Source: an uncultured Chthoniobacterales bacterium (GTDB taxonomy: Bacteria > Verrucomicrobiota > Verrucomicrobiia > Chthoniobacterales > CALDSX01). Taken from it: 35,415 nucleotides of DNA. Below the pieces are notes generated by a model. The model was not told where the DNA came from. It did no database searches and saw only the letters and a program-made list of their open reading frames with translations. The number at the start of each line of letters is the position of its first letter. The stretch's first letter is position 1. The position numbers and the translations under genes are program-made. Shown here in pieces: positions 1-8,081 of this stretch. The DNA lies in contig CALDSX010000002.1 in NCBI GenBank assembly GCA_937924445.1, positions 1 to 35,415 on the forward strand. Reading direction: 5' to 3'.

Positions 1-2115
1 TGTAGGCGTTGGCGCAGGAGGGGGGGGAGGAGTCGCCGTAGTGATTTTCTTATCACGAGACTCGGGAGCTGGTTGGGTGGTTGTGTTTGTGCTGCGGGAA
101 AAGATCAGTCCGGCAACGATAAAACCAAAGCCGACGAGCGCAGTAAGGCCCAAAATTAGGGGAATGAGTAAAGGACTTTGGGACGGTGGCTTGGGAGCGG
201 GTTTAGTTTTTTTGGGGACAGGTGCTGTGGATTTTGAGCTGGGTTGAATGCTCTGAGCCACACTGGTCAGTGGGGAGCCCGAGCGAGAAAGACTGGCAGC
301 GGGTCCGAGGGCGACAGAGATATTGCTGCTACGAAGGAGGCTGCCAACTCGGGATCCTCCAGTTGTGGGCGTGCCCGCTGTTGTCTGTGGTGTGGAGCCG
401 GGAACGACACCCTCGGCCTCGCAGAGCTGTGCGAGAAGCTCGCTGCAGGAGATCGGCTTGGCGTCGTCGAGAACAGCTCGGGAAAGAATGCGATTTCCTT
501 CTTCGCTAAGTGCTGAAACCGTAACAAAGGCTTCGGGAGCAATCCGGGCGGCAGTGTTGAGGGCGCGCCCGGAAACGAAGCGGTAAATAAGAGCGGCAAA
601 AGCTTGAGAGGAGTGGCTTTTGCCAGACTCCACGATCATCGTCGCGCTAGAGTGTGCATCGAAGTTGGCATTTTCATTTGGGGCGACCTCGACGAGTGCG
701 GGAAGGATGAGTATGCAAGCCTCCGAAGAGCTGAAACCCTCCTGGTGCAGTTGTGAGTTGGCAATGAGCGCATGGGGGGTAATGTCTACAGGCGGCAGGC
801 CAACGCTTTCAAGGGTATCAAGGGTGGTAGCGAGTGACGAAAGTTGCGAAAGACAGGTCTTAAAGGAGATGTCGCCTGAAGATTTAAGAACATCGAGCAA
901 AGGAACGCCAGGTTCGCGGGCGAACACAGCAGCGCAGCCGTCATCGGCAGAGACAAGCCTCAGCAGTGAAAGGAGATTCTTAGATTCGATTTTCTGAAGT
1001 GCTTGGGCGTGTTTTTGAATGCGCTCGCGATCCTCCGCTGAAGCAACGTTTGATTGGTCAAAAACGAGAAGCCACACCTTTTGACGATTGGCAGCGTCCT
1101 CAGCAGGAGCGATGGTGCCACCCGACGTTCTTTCGATAGGCCCTTCGATTTTGAACTGCGAGAGAAGGTTGCCTGCAAATGGTTCCCACCTGATCGCAAG
1201 ATTCTGTGGAGTGGAAGCCGTCGTATGGCTGTCCGCAATTTCTATTTCGTCAAGTTGCTTGAGAATTTCGCGCAAGTTTGCCGGTCTTCGAGAACGCTCT
1301 TTTGCGAGCATCGAGGCGAGAAGCCCGTGCAGAGATGGTGGGAGCGTGGTTGGCAATTGTTCGGCGTAATCTGCGGCGCGGAGACGTTCGGCAACTACGT
1401 GTGCCGTAGAGCCGCTTATGGGTGGTTTGCCGGTAATAAGGAACCACCACGTCATGCCGAGCGAAAAAATGTCGCTGCGTTCGTCTAGCACTTCCTCTCG
1501 GAGTTGCTCGGGGCTTGCAAACAGAGGTGTTCCGGCAAACTGGGCGGTTTCTGTGACGGGGTCTTGGGTCTCGCCCGAGTCTGAGCGACGCGTTGCGATG
1601 AATTCTTTAACGAGACCAAAATCTATCAACTTGACAGTGAGGGGCTGTTCTTCGCTGGCAAAGAGAAAATTAGATGGCTTTAGATCCCGGTGTAGGAAGC
1701 CCCGCTCATGGGCACAAAGAAGTGCACTGGCGCTTTGGCGAAACAGAGGAAGTGCAGCTTCAATTCCAAATGCTCCGTGTTTGTCAATGTAACGTTGGAG
1801 GTCGCCCCCGCCGCAGAATTCCATAGCGTAATAGAGTGCTCCTTCGCTTTCCCCAAAATCCAGAATGATCGCGATGTGAGGATGTCTCAGTTGAGCTGCG
1901 GAACGTGCCTCACGCAGAAACTGTGTCCGAGCTTTATCGAAGGAGTCGGGGTTTGGCCGGATGATTTTAAGGGCCGCCTCAGTGCCGAGAAAAATGTGAC
2001 GTGCCTTGTACGTTTTGCCGAACGACCCCTCCCCGAGAAGAATCGGCGTGCCGTCGGGGCCCTGTAAAACCTCGTGATTTCCAAATCGAAAAATTTGCGG
2101 AGTTGCTGATGACAT
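1..2115 (-). CDS. Membrane-anchored Ser/Thr protein kinase (PknB/Hanks type), C-terminus cut by window edge
   Basis: Reading the minus strand from ATG at 2115 gives 705 open codons running off position 1. The kinase domain has the glycine loop GEGSFG (about residues 28-33), the ATP lysine in ALKII (K50), the catalytic loop HRDLKPSN (H142), DFG (165-167) and an SPE variant of the APE motif near 195. The order and spacing are those of bacterial Hanks-type kinases. A long linker of unknown fold (about 290-640) follows, turning Pro/Ser/Lys-rich before one hydrophobic segment at about 648-672. A Thr/Pro-rich stretch after it would lie outside the cytoplasm, so this is a single-pass membrane kinase whose outer part is not in the window. 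AGGGGG lies about 8 bases upstream of the start. It is transcribed divergently from the DGR target gene. The substrate is unknown. Confidence 0.93.
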   Translation of the reverse strand, partial: MSSATPQIFRFGNHEVLQGPDGTPILLGEGSFGKTYKARHIFLGTEAALKIIRPNPDSFDKARTQFLREARSAAQLRHPHIAIILDFGESEGALYYAMEFCGGGDLQRYIDKHGAFGIEAALPLFRQSASALLCAHERGFLHRDLKPSNFLFASEEQPLTVKLIDFGLVKEFIATRRSDSGETQDPVTETAQFAGTPLFASPEQLREEVLDERSDIFSLGMTWWFLITGKPPISGSTAHVVAERLRAADYAEQLPTTLPPSLHGLLASMLAKERSRRPANLREILKQLDEIEIADSHTTASTPQNLAIRWEPFAGNLLSQFKIEGPIERTSGGTIAPAEDAANRQKVWLLVFDQSNVASAEDRERIQKHAQALQKIESKNLLSLLRLVSADDGCAAVFAREPGVPLLDVLKSSGDISFKTCLSQLSSLATTLDTLESVGLPPVDITPHALIANSQLHQEGFSSSEACILILPALVEVAPNENANFDAHSSATMIVESGKSHSSQAFAALIYRFVSGRALNTAARIAPEAFVTVSALSEEGNRILSRAVLDDAKPISCSELLAQLCEAEGVVPGSTPQTTAGTPTTGGSRVGSLLRSSNISVALGPAASLSRSGSPLTSVAQSIQPSSKSTAPVPKKTKPAPKPPSQSPLLIPLILGLTALVGFGFIVAGLIFSRSTNTTTQPAPESRDKKITTATPPPPPAPTPT

Positions 2116-2426
2116 GAAAATTTCCCCCTGTGAGGCTTTCTTAACCTGTATCGAGACGGACGGCAATGCGATTTCCATAAGGAGAATGCGCTTACTTGTT
2201 TGCGGGTTCAGGGTCTGTTTTACGCCGCATGGAAAGAGAGAGTTCCGATCGCGCTTTGGCCCTCCAGCGTGTATGAAGCTGCAAAAATTGAGGGTATCGT
2301 TCAGTTGGGCACAAAACGAATGTCCATTGTGACGGAATCGTTTCGTTTTTTGACAAAGCTGCCACTTTTTCATTAAAACCGATCCCGACTGAAATCTATG
2401 TCAACAATCCAAATTCCAATGAAAAA
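2116..2426. other. Divergent intergenic region, kinase / DGR target
   Basis: This holds 311 bases between the kinase start and the DGR target start. I see no credible gene. It must carry promoters for both directions. The last 80 bases before the target ATG are AT-rich and show no Shine-Dalgarno sequence. Confidence 0.6.
2350..2378 (+). promoter_or_regulatory. Possible sigma70-like promoter for the DGR target gene
   Basis: A perfect TTGACA (2350-2355) is followed after 17 bases by TTAAAA (2373-2378), a poor match to TATAAT. It sits about 50 bases upstream of the target ATG. The -35 match is good and the -10 weak, so this is tentative. Confidence 0.3.
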
Positions 2427-3449
2427 ATGAAATCGGCCGCAGCTCTTGGGCTGGCACTGGGAATGATGGCAATCGGAACCGCACAAGCCCAGATCACCAT
2501 CGATACAGTGATGGTTGGGGACGCGGGTAATGCGAATGACTCGACGGGCTACGGCGCGGTCTCCTACGAATACGCCATCGGCAAATACGAGGTGACCCTG
2601 ACGCAATACACGGCGTTCTTGAACGCGGTGGCGGCGACAGACACCTACAGCCTCTACAACACGAGCACGGCGACGAACCTGAACATTGCCGGGATTCAGC
2701 GGAGTGGGAGCCCTGGAAGCTACACCTATTCCGTGATCGGGAGTGGGAATCGGCCGGTGAAATATGTGGGCTGGTTCGACGCGGCGCGGTTTTCGAACTG
2801 GCTGACTAACGGACAGCCGACCGGGGCGCAGGGCAACGCGACGACGGAGAATGGCGCCTACTCGCTTTTTGGAGCGACGAGCGGGGTGGGCTACACGAAG
2901 AACGCGATCAACCCAAACACCGGGATGGCGCCGACGTGGTGGATCCCGAGCGAGGATGAGTGGTATAAGGCAGCCTATTATCAACCTGCCTCGGCAGGCG
3001 GGGATGTTGACGACTACTGGCTGTATCCGACAGGCAGTAACACGATCGCTGGTAACACGATCGGAGCGTCACCCAACCAGGCGAACTACAACGACGGGGA
3101 TTATTCCGTGACGCAGAGTTCAGCCTACAGCGCGAGCCAGAATTACTTGACCGATGGAGGAGCCTTCAGCAATTCGGCGAGTTTCTATGGGACATTTGAC
3201 CAAGGCGGGAATGTCTGGGAATGGAATGATGCCGTGATTGCCGGTTCGTCCCGTGGCCTCCGCGGGGGCTCTTGGGGCGGCGGCGACGACGGCCTGCTGT
3301 CCTCCGGCCGCCTCAGCGACGATCCCACGCTCGAGTACTTCCGCTTGGGGTTCCGCGTGGCCAGCGTCCCCGAGCCGTCAACAGCAGGGTTGATGTTGAT
3401 GGGAGGAGCAGCGTGGCTGCTCTGGAGGCGCCGTAAGGTTACCCTTTAA
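2427..3449 (+). CDS. DGR target: secreted FGE-sulfatase/C-type-lectin-fold protein with PEP-CTERM anchor
   Basis: The product is 340 residues. An N-terminal signal peptide ends at about residue 21 (AQA). An FGE-sulfatase (SUMF1-like, C-type lectin fold) domain spans about 30-312, with WWIPSEDEWYKAAYY, GNVWEWND and RGLRGGSW as family landmarks. A PEP-CTERM sorting signal follows: VPEPST at 314-319, a hydrophobic stretch, then RRRK. There is no cysteine, so it cannot be a catalytic formylglycine-generating enzyme of the cysteine type; a binding or display role is inferred. The variable repeat covers about residues 271-312 and replaces 16 residues of the TR-encoded sequence between 284 and 307. 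PEP-CTERM proteins are normally recognised by exosortase and sent to the cell surface. No gene for that machinery is in the window. It is followed by avd and the RT on the same strand. Confidence 0.93.
   Translation: MKSAAALGLALGMMAIGTAQAQITIDTVMVGDAGNANDSTGYGAVSYEYAIGKYEVTLTQYTAFLNAVAATDTYSLYNTSTATNLNIAGIQRSGSPGSYTYSVIGSGNRPVKYVGWFDAARFSNWLTNGQPTGAQGNATTENGAYSLFGATSGVGYTKNAINPNTGMAPTWWIPSEDEWYKAAYYQPASAGGDVDDYWLYPTGSNTIAGNTIGASPNQANYNDGDYSVTQSSAYSASQNYLTDGGAFSNSASFYGTFDQGGNVWEWNDAVIAGSSRGLRGGSWGGGDDGLLSSGRLSDDPTLEYFRLGFRVASVPEPSTAGLMLMGGAAWLLWRRRKVTL
3237..3364 (+). repeat. DGR variable repeat (VR)
   Basis: It aligns without gaps to TR at 4840-4967 (offset 1603). In the core (3271-3364) there are 24 differences at TR adenines (14 to G, 7 to T, 3 to C) and only one at another base (3283, C in TR). 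Nine of the 33 core adenines are unchanged. Three further non-adenine differences (3250, 3254, 3261) lie in the 5' flank, as drift or outside the mutagenised part. The 3' end, GC-rich and without differences (about 3346-3364), is where the initiation-of-mutagenic-homology site would be expected. Confidence 0.95.
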
Positions 3450-3464
3450 CCTTTAACTCTTTTA

Positions 3465-3510
3465 CCCTTTGCCTGTCTGGTGGAGGACAAATCTGCCAGA
3501 CAGGCAAGGG
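3465..3510. repeat. Long inverted repeat 100 bases downstream of VR
   Basis: TTGCCTGTCTGG (3469-3480) is the exact reverse complement of CCAGACAGGCAA (3496-3507), with a 15-base loop. Pairing extends outward to 3465 and 3510 with one bulged T. No U-tract follows, so it is not a classical terminator. A DNA hairpin just past VR is known to promote homing in some DGRs, but there it is shorter and closer; the role here is inferred. Confidence 0.75.
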
Positions 3511-3517
3511 AAAAAGG

Positions 3518-3535
3518 GACCCCGCGAAGCGGGTC
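3518..3535. repeat. Short GC-rich hairpin with GAA loop, upstream of avd
   Basis: GACCCCGC (3518-3525) pairs with GCGGGTC (3529-3535) with one bulged C and a GAA loop. AAAATTTTT follows at once. It could be a terminator for the target gene or a second cruciform-type element of the DGR. Confidence 0.5.
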
Positions 3536-3593
3536 GGAAAATTTTTCGCAAAATCGAGGGTCTGCTGGTGCGCCGCCCGAGGTCCCGGTTGTT

Positions 3594-3893
3594 TTGGTGA
3601 AGTGGTATGACTACGCGAAGTGGGTGCTGGAGCGGGTGGAGAGCTTCCCGAAGAACCAACGGTATGTGCTGGGTCAGCGGCTGAGCAATCAAGCCATGGA
3701 AGTTCTCGAAATGCTGGTGGAAGCCGCCTACAGCCGGGAGAAGCTCAGCCTGCTGACCACGATAAACCGGAAGATGGAGGTGGTGCGGTGGGCGGTGAGG
3801 ATGTGCAAGGATCGGAACCTGCTGAGCGCCTCGCAGTTCACGCACAGTGCCCGCTGCCTGAACGAATGCGGGAAAATGGTGGGCGGCTGGTGA
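3594..3893 (+). CDS. avd: DGR accessory variability determinant (Avd), four-helix-bundle protein
   Basis: The product is about 99 residues from the TTG at 3594. The sequence runs VKWYDYAKWVLERVESFPKN, then helices with RLSNQAMEVLEMLVEAAYSR, a basic RKMEVVRW helix and an ending NECGKMVGGW. This is the typical Avd/S23-like helical-bundle pattern. In studied DGRs Avd binds the RT and TR RNA and is needed for mutagenic cDNA synthesis. The start is uncertain: the frame is open to a GTG at 3480, but that lies inside the inverted repeat and the added residues are not family-like. GAGG at 3579-3582 favours TTG 3594 or GTG 3597. The RT start is 26 bases downstream. Confidence 0.85.
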   Translation: MVKWYDYAKWVLERVESFPKNQRYVLGQRLSNQAMEVLEMLVEAAYSREKLSLLTTINRKMEVVRWAVRMCKDRNLLSASQFTHSARCLNECGKMVGGW

Positions 3894-3919
3894 AAGGCGG
3901 AGGGGAAGAAGCAGACACC

Positions 3920-4811
3920 ATGAAAACCCACCACCATCTCTGGGAGCAGGTCGTCTCACCGGAAAATCTGATGGGTGCGGCGACGGATGCGATTCGGGGA
4001 AAGAGGTGCCGGAGTTCGGCAGCGCGGTTCTTCAGCCACTGGGAGACGGAAGTCTGGCGTTTGCATGGCAAGCTGGTTTCCGGCGAATACCAGCCCGGTG
4101 CCTACACGCATATCAAGATTTACGAGCCGAAGGAGCGGGTGGTGGCGGCGGCACCATTCCGGGACCGGGTGGTGCACTACGCGCTGGTGCGGGTGCTCCA
4201 GCCCATCTTCGAACCGCGCTTCCTCGAGGACAGCTATGCCTGACGACCCGGCAAAGGGCACCCATGCAGGGATGCGCCGGGCGGCAGAGTTTGCCCGGAG
4301 GTTCTCATGCGCGATGAAGTGCGACATCCGTCGGTATTTTCCAAGCATTGACCACGAAATCCTCCTTGATCGGATCGGGCGGGTGATCGCCGATCCCGGT
4401 GTGCTCTGGCTGGCCCGCACGATCCTCTCCACCCACCGGGACAGCACAAGGCGTGTCTATGGGGAATCGCTCTTCGATTGTCGCGAGTCGGGCTGCGGCC
4501 TGCCCATTGGCAAACTCACCAGCCAGTTCTTCGCCAACATCCACCTGGACGGGTTCGACCACTTTGTGAAGCAGACGCTGCGGGTCAAAGGCTATGTGCG
4601 CAATGTGGATGATTTTCTGCTCTTCGGCCTCGACCGCCCAACCGTGCGGGCATGGGGCGAGGCGGCGCGGGAATATTTGCAGCAGATGCGGCTGGAGATT
4701 CATCCCAACAAATACCGCCTGTGCCACTCCAAGCAGGGCGTGGATTTCTGCGGGTTCGTCGTGCGCTCGGACGGGCGCATCCGCATTCGCCGGGAGGTGT
4801 TGGCCGCTTGA
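3920..4811 (+). pseudogene. DGR-type reverse transcriptase, disrupted and truncated
   Basis: The first part (3920-4243, ATG start) encodes 107 residues ending FEPRFLEDSYA then TGA. The second part continues from about 4244 in the next frame, with KGTHAGMRRA, the DIRRYFPSID polymerase motif, GLPIGKLTSQ (the GxxxSQ motif typical of DGR RTs), NVDDFLLFG and VDFCGFVV. One base too many between GCC (4238-4240) and ACC (4259-4261) breaks the frame. It is either one inserted base or a TGC-to-TGA change plus an insertion. The catalytic YxDD reads NVDD (AAT where TAT is expected), although both aspartates remain. The protein ends about 12 residues after VDFCGFVV, so the thumb region (commonly 60-100 residues) is missing. 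A single sequencing error could explain the frame break but not the other two defects. It probably gives no active enzyme by itself. Confidence 0.88.
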
Positions 4812-4839
4812 ATAGAAGCCTCGGGTGGCGGGCGGCCGA

Positions 4840-4967
4840 ATTGCCGGTTCGTTCCGGGGCCTCTGCGGGGGCTCTTGGAACAACACCGACAACAACCTGC
4901 AGTCCTCCAACCACAACAACAACGATCCCACGAACGAGAACAACAACATGGGGTTCCGCGTGGCCAG
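4840..4967 (+). repeat. DGR template repeat (TR)
   Basis: It lies 28 bases after the RT stop, in the same orientation as VR. Its core is a run of AAC and other adenine-containing codons, reading GGSWNNTDNNLQSS, then Asn-rich, then MGFRVAR in the VR frame. This is the usual design that lets adenine mutagenesis reach many residues while avoiding stop codons. It ends in the GC-rich TGGGGTTCCGCGTGGCCAG shared with VR. It should be transcribed as RNA and copied by the RT with errors at adenines. The order target-avd-RT-TR is one of the known DGR arrangements. Confidence 0.94.
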
Positions 4968-5527
4968 GCCCCCGAAAAACAGGCCGGTCCATCAGGTCCA
5001 CACGGCCCGATCTGCGGAGGTGGGAAAAAGCGGCAGTGCCGTCTCGGGGACCAGCCCGCCATCCCGAGCCGATGGGAGCGATCCCGCCGGGTCAAATAAG
5101 CCAGAACCCCAGGCAGCGCCCAGTAGAAAACGAAAACCGTCGCCGGGGCGTTTTCTCAAAATCAAACCGAATTCAAAACAAACAAAACAAAGCCCAACGA
5201 GCCAGTCGACCGAATCCCTGTCCCCTCGGAACTTCTGGCATTTTGACTGCGGAGCAGGCTCGGATGCCAGAAGCAAGCAGGGATCGGTCACTGGGGACGA
5301 TGAACTGCGATTGGACCGAGAGGATTTTGCTAAAGACGACCGACTTTGCTGCTCCCTGTTAAGCCAGGTGAGCGAGTATGGTGGATCCGATTTCAGGTTG
5401 TCGGTGATAGTAGATAGTCAATCCACCCCAAGCGTAAGGTCTTCCAGGTGGTGTTTGGCATTTCGAATATCGAGGAAAGTGGCAGATGCTTGTGCTAAGG
5501 GTTATATTGGGTTAGAACAAGCAGATA
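4968..5527. other. Intergenic region after TR (possible DGR spacer RNA)
   Basis: This holds 560 bases between TR and the LarA-like gene. An open frame runs through TR into it but has no protein-like pattern. In the Bordetella phage DGR, RNA downstream of TR is needed for cDNA priming, so the first ~150 bases may serve that role (inference). Two inverted repeats occur: AGAAAACG 5125-5132 with 5149-5156, and CTTCTGGCA 5232-5240 with 5265-5273. Neither has a U-tract. The promoter of the next operon should lie near the end. Confidence 0.5.
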
Positions 5528-6826
5528 ATGCAAACTCCCATAGTTTCCACAGTCGCTGAGGATACTGGTGATAACGGAACGCTTTCGCAGGAGCAAATCG
5601 ATTCGGTGTTGGATCGGTTTGTTTCCGAGGCGGATCTCGGGGGAGAACGCGTTTTGCTTGTCATTCCCGATTCGACTCGCACTGCACCCGTGGGGCAATT
5701 GTTTAAAGGGCTACACCGTCGTCTTTCAAGGCGTGTGAAAGCACTTGACGTGATTGTGGCGCTCGGAACGCATCCGCCAATGTCGGATGCTGCAATTAAT
5801 CATAGGCTTGAAATCACCAGCGCCGAACGTGCGAAGCGCTACTGTGACGTGCAGATTTTTAATCACACATGGGACCAGCCCGATACTCTTATGGAGATTG
5901 GACGAATTCCGGCGGAGGAAATCACCATGCTCTCCGGTGGGCTTTTTTCGATGGAGGTGCCAGTCCACATTAACAAGCGCGTTGCGGACTACAGTGTCCT
6001 TATTGTGATCGGGCCCGTTTTCCCTCACGAAGTGGTCGGCTTTTCCGGTGGTAACAAATATTTTTTTCCAGGTATCGCCGGCCCGGATGTTCTGAACTTT
6101 TTTCACTGGCTTGGTGCGATTGTCACCAACCCCATGATCATAGGGAATAAATGGACTCCGGTCCGCAAAGTGGTGGACCGCGCTGCCTCATTTATCAAGG
6201 CGCGTCGCCTCTGTCTCGCCGCAGTGGTGGATGACAAGCGTTTTGCGGGACTCTACGCAGGGACGACAGAATCAGCATGGGACGCTGCTAGCGACCTTTC
6301 CGCCCAACTACACATAGAACGCAAAGCGAAGCCTTTTGTGCGTGTGCTTTCGTGTGCGCCGCCGATGTATGACGAGCTTTGGGTTGCCGGCAAGTGCATG
6401 TACAAATTGGAGCCGGTTGTGGCCGACGGGGGCGAGTTGATCATTTATGCCCCTCATCTGCACGAGATTTCCAAGGTGCACGGCCATCTCATTCGACGAA
6501 TTGGGTATCATTGTCGCGATTATTTCCTCGCGCAGTGGGAGCGATTTAGGAACGAGCCTTGGGGAGTGCTTGCCCACTCCACGCATGTTCGCGGAATTGG
6601 AACGTTTCTGGATGGAGTGGAACATCCGAGGATCCAGGTCACCCTTGCGTCGCAGATCGAAGAGCGGGTTTGCTGCGAGATCAATCTCGGCTACCTTGAC
6701 CCAAACAAAATTGACAAAGAGGAATTCACTGATCGTGAGGAAGAAGGAGTGTTAATCGTTACCAAAGCCGGTGAGCGGCTTTTTCATCTTCAAACACCTC
6801 CGAGCTGGGCTGGGGGTCGTGTGTAA
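5528..6826 (+). CDS. LarA-like nickel-pincer racemase/epimerase family protein (DUF2088)
   Basis: The product is 432 residues, the usual LarA length. Lactate racemase LarA interconverts D- and L-lactate with a nickel-pincer nucleotide bound to a lysine; homologues act on other 2-hydroxy acids. DSTRTAP (48-54) and ALGTHPPM (78-85) match the N-terminal domain. NH at 112-113 corresponds to the catalytic H108. FPHEVVGFSGGNKYFFPG places H167, K177 and H193 with spacings of 10 and 16, the same as LarA H174, K184 and H200, so the cofactor site looks complete. The substrate cannot be told from sequence. No larB, larC or larE cofactor genes are in the window. An M29 aminopeptidase follows 64 bases downstream. 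Confidence 0.85.
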   Translation: MQTPIVSTVAEDTGDNGTLSQEQIDSVLDRFVSEADLGGERVLLVIPDSTRTAPVGQLFKGLHRRLSRRVKALDVIVALGTHPPMSDAAINHRLEITSAERAKRYCDVQIFNHTWDQPDTLMEIGRIPAEEITMLSGGLFSMEVPVHINKRVADYSVLIVIGPVFPHEVVGFSGGNKYFFPGIAGPDVLNFFHWLGAIVTNPMIIGNKWTPVRKVVDRAASFIKARRLCLAAVVDDKRFAGLYAGTTESAWDAASDLSAQLHIERKAKPFVRVLSCAPPMYDELWVAGKCMYKLEPVVADGGELIIYAPHLHEISKVHGHLIRRIGYHCRDYFLAQWERFRNEPWGVLAHSTHVRGIGTFLDGVEHPRIQVTLASQIEERVCCEINLGYLDPNKIDKEEFTDREEEGVLIVTKAGERLFHLQTPPSWAGGRV

Positions 6827-6890
6827 GAATCGGTTCGCACGCGACGCAACGCCAGGTTGCAGTCAATTACCTTTGTGTTAGGCATTACGA

Positions 6891-8081
6891 ATGTCAGATC
6901 CTCGATACGAGCTCCTTGCCAAACGTCTGCTCAGCCACTCCGTTTCCCTGCGTCGCGGTGACAGCATTCTATTCGATCTGTTCGATATCCCAGACGAAAT
7001 GGCTTGTGCGCTTATCAGCGAAACGTCGCGGAGAGGCGGCTACCCGTTCCTTAATCTCCGGCGGGGAAGGATTGACCGAAAATTGCTCCTAGGGATGGAC
7101 GAGGATGCTCTTTCCATTGCCGCTGATGTTGAACTCTACCGGATGAAGAAGATGCAGGCTTATATCGCGATTCGCGGCAGCCACAACATCACTGAAATGT
7201 CGGACGTTCCGACCGCCAAATCCAAGCTTGTTGCACAAATGATGCGGCCGGTGACAGATTACCGCGTCAATCATACGCGCTGGTGTGTTTTGCGCTGGCC
7301 GACCCCATCAATGGCCCAACAGGCCGGGATGAGCACAGAAGCTTTTGAGGATTTTTTCTTTGAAGTCAGCACTATGGACTACTCGCTGTTCAACAAGGGT
7401 ATGGCAGCTCTTGTGAGAATGATGAGTGCGGCCGAAGAGGTCCACATCGAAGGTCCGGGAACAGATCTGCGTTTTAGCCTGGCAGGCATCCCCGCTGTCG
7501 GTTGTGGCGGAGCGCACAACATTCCAGATGGGGAAGTTTTTTCCTGCCCAGTTAAAACCTCTGTCGAGGGGTATGTGACATTCAACACCCCGACGATCTA
7601 CCAAGGACATGCACTCGACAATGTGCGGCTGGAGTTTTCCAAGGGACGCATCGTCCAGGCGTCCGGATCCGATAGCGAGAAAGTCAACTCTATTCTTGAC
7701 TCTGACGAGGGAGCGCGTTTCATCGGGGAGTTCGCACTGGGCTTTAATCCCTTCATCAGGCGCCCGATGCGTGATATTTTGTTCGACGAAAAGATTGCCG
7801 GCTCCTTTCATTTTACTCCAGGACAAGCTTACGAAAGCGCCGATAACGGAAACCGTAGCCAGGTTCATTGGGATCTTGTCTGCATACAAACCCCGGAGTA
7901 TGGCGGCGGCACCATTCGCTTTGATGGAAAACTGATTCGTAAAGACGGTCTTTTTACCCATCCATCACTGGAGGTGTTGAATCCTAAAAATCTATTGGCT
8001 GCCGCTGCGGCCCGTGAGGCAAACAGCAAATTCTCCGCAGACGGTCGTAAGCGGAAAGGTTCAAAACCGGCAAGGCTGTGA
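6891..8081 (+). CDS. M29-family aminopeptidase (AmpS/PepS-like)
   Basis: The product is 396 residues. M29 enzymes are co-catalytic two-metal aminopeptidases, usually cytoplasmic; no signal peptide is seen. Expected ligands are present in order: E215 in NIPDGEVF, E280 in IGEFALG, H307 in GSFHFTPG, H326 and D328 in VHWDLV. The C-terminus is a short basic tail. The stop overlaps the next start (TGATG at 8079-8083), so the aminopeptidase and the L,D-transpeptidase are almost certainly co-translated. Placement beside a peptidoglycan transpeptidase and a racemase-like protein suggests a role in cell-wall peptide turnover, which is inference only. Confidence 0.9.
   Translation: MSDPRYELLAKRLLSHSVSLRRGDSILFDLFDIPDEMACALISETSRRGGYPFLNLRRGRIDRKLLLGMDEDALSIAADVELYRMKKMQAYIAIRGSHNITEMSDVPTAKSKLVAQMMRPVTDYRVNHTRWCVLRWPTPSMAQQAGMSTEAFEDFFFEVSTMDYSLFNKGMAALVRMMSAAEEVHIEGPGTDLRFSLAGIPAVGCGGAHNIPDGEVFSCPVKTSVEGYVTFNTPTIYQGHALDNVRLEFSKGRIVQASGSDSEKVNSILDSDEGARFIGEFALGFNPFIRRPMRDILFDEKIAGSFHFTPGQAYESADNGNRSQVHWDLVCIQTPEYGGGTIRFDGKLIRKDGLFTHPSLEVLNPKNLLAAAAAREANSKFSADGRKRKGSKPARL

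Noticed and set aside
41-2067. Many plus-strand open frames over the kinase
   Set aside because: They are antisense to a clear kinase reading frame with all catalytic motifs and have no domain pattern themselves.
3480-3593. GTG 3480 as avd start
   Set aside because: It lies inside the inverted repeat and adds residues unlike Avd. GAGG at 3579-3582 supports a start near 3594.
4238-4246. Programmed +1 frameshift or TGA recoding in the RT
   Set aside because: GCC is not a slippery codon, no SD-like stimulator is suitably placed, and TGA is a normal stop for other genes here. The other RT defects favour decay.
4825-5559. Long open frame spanning TR and the following region
   Set aside because: Only the TR-derived part resembles protein. 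The rest has no family pattern, and the AAC-rich stretch is explained by template design.
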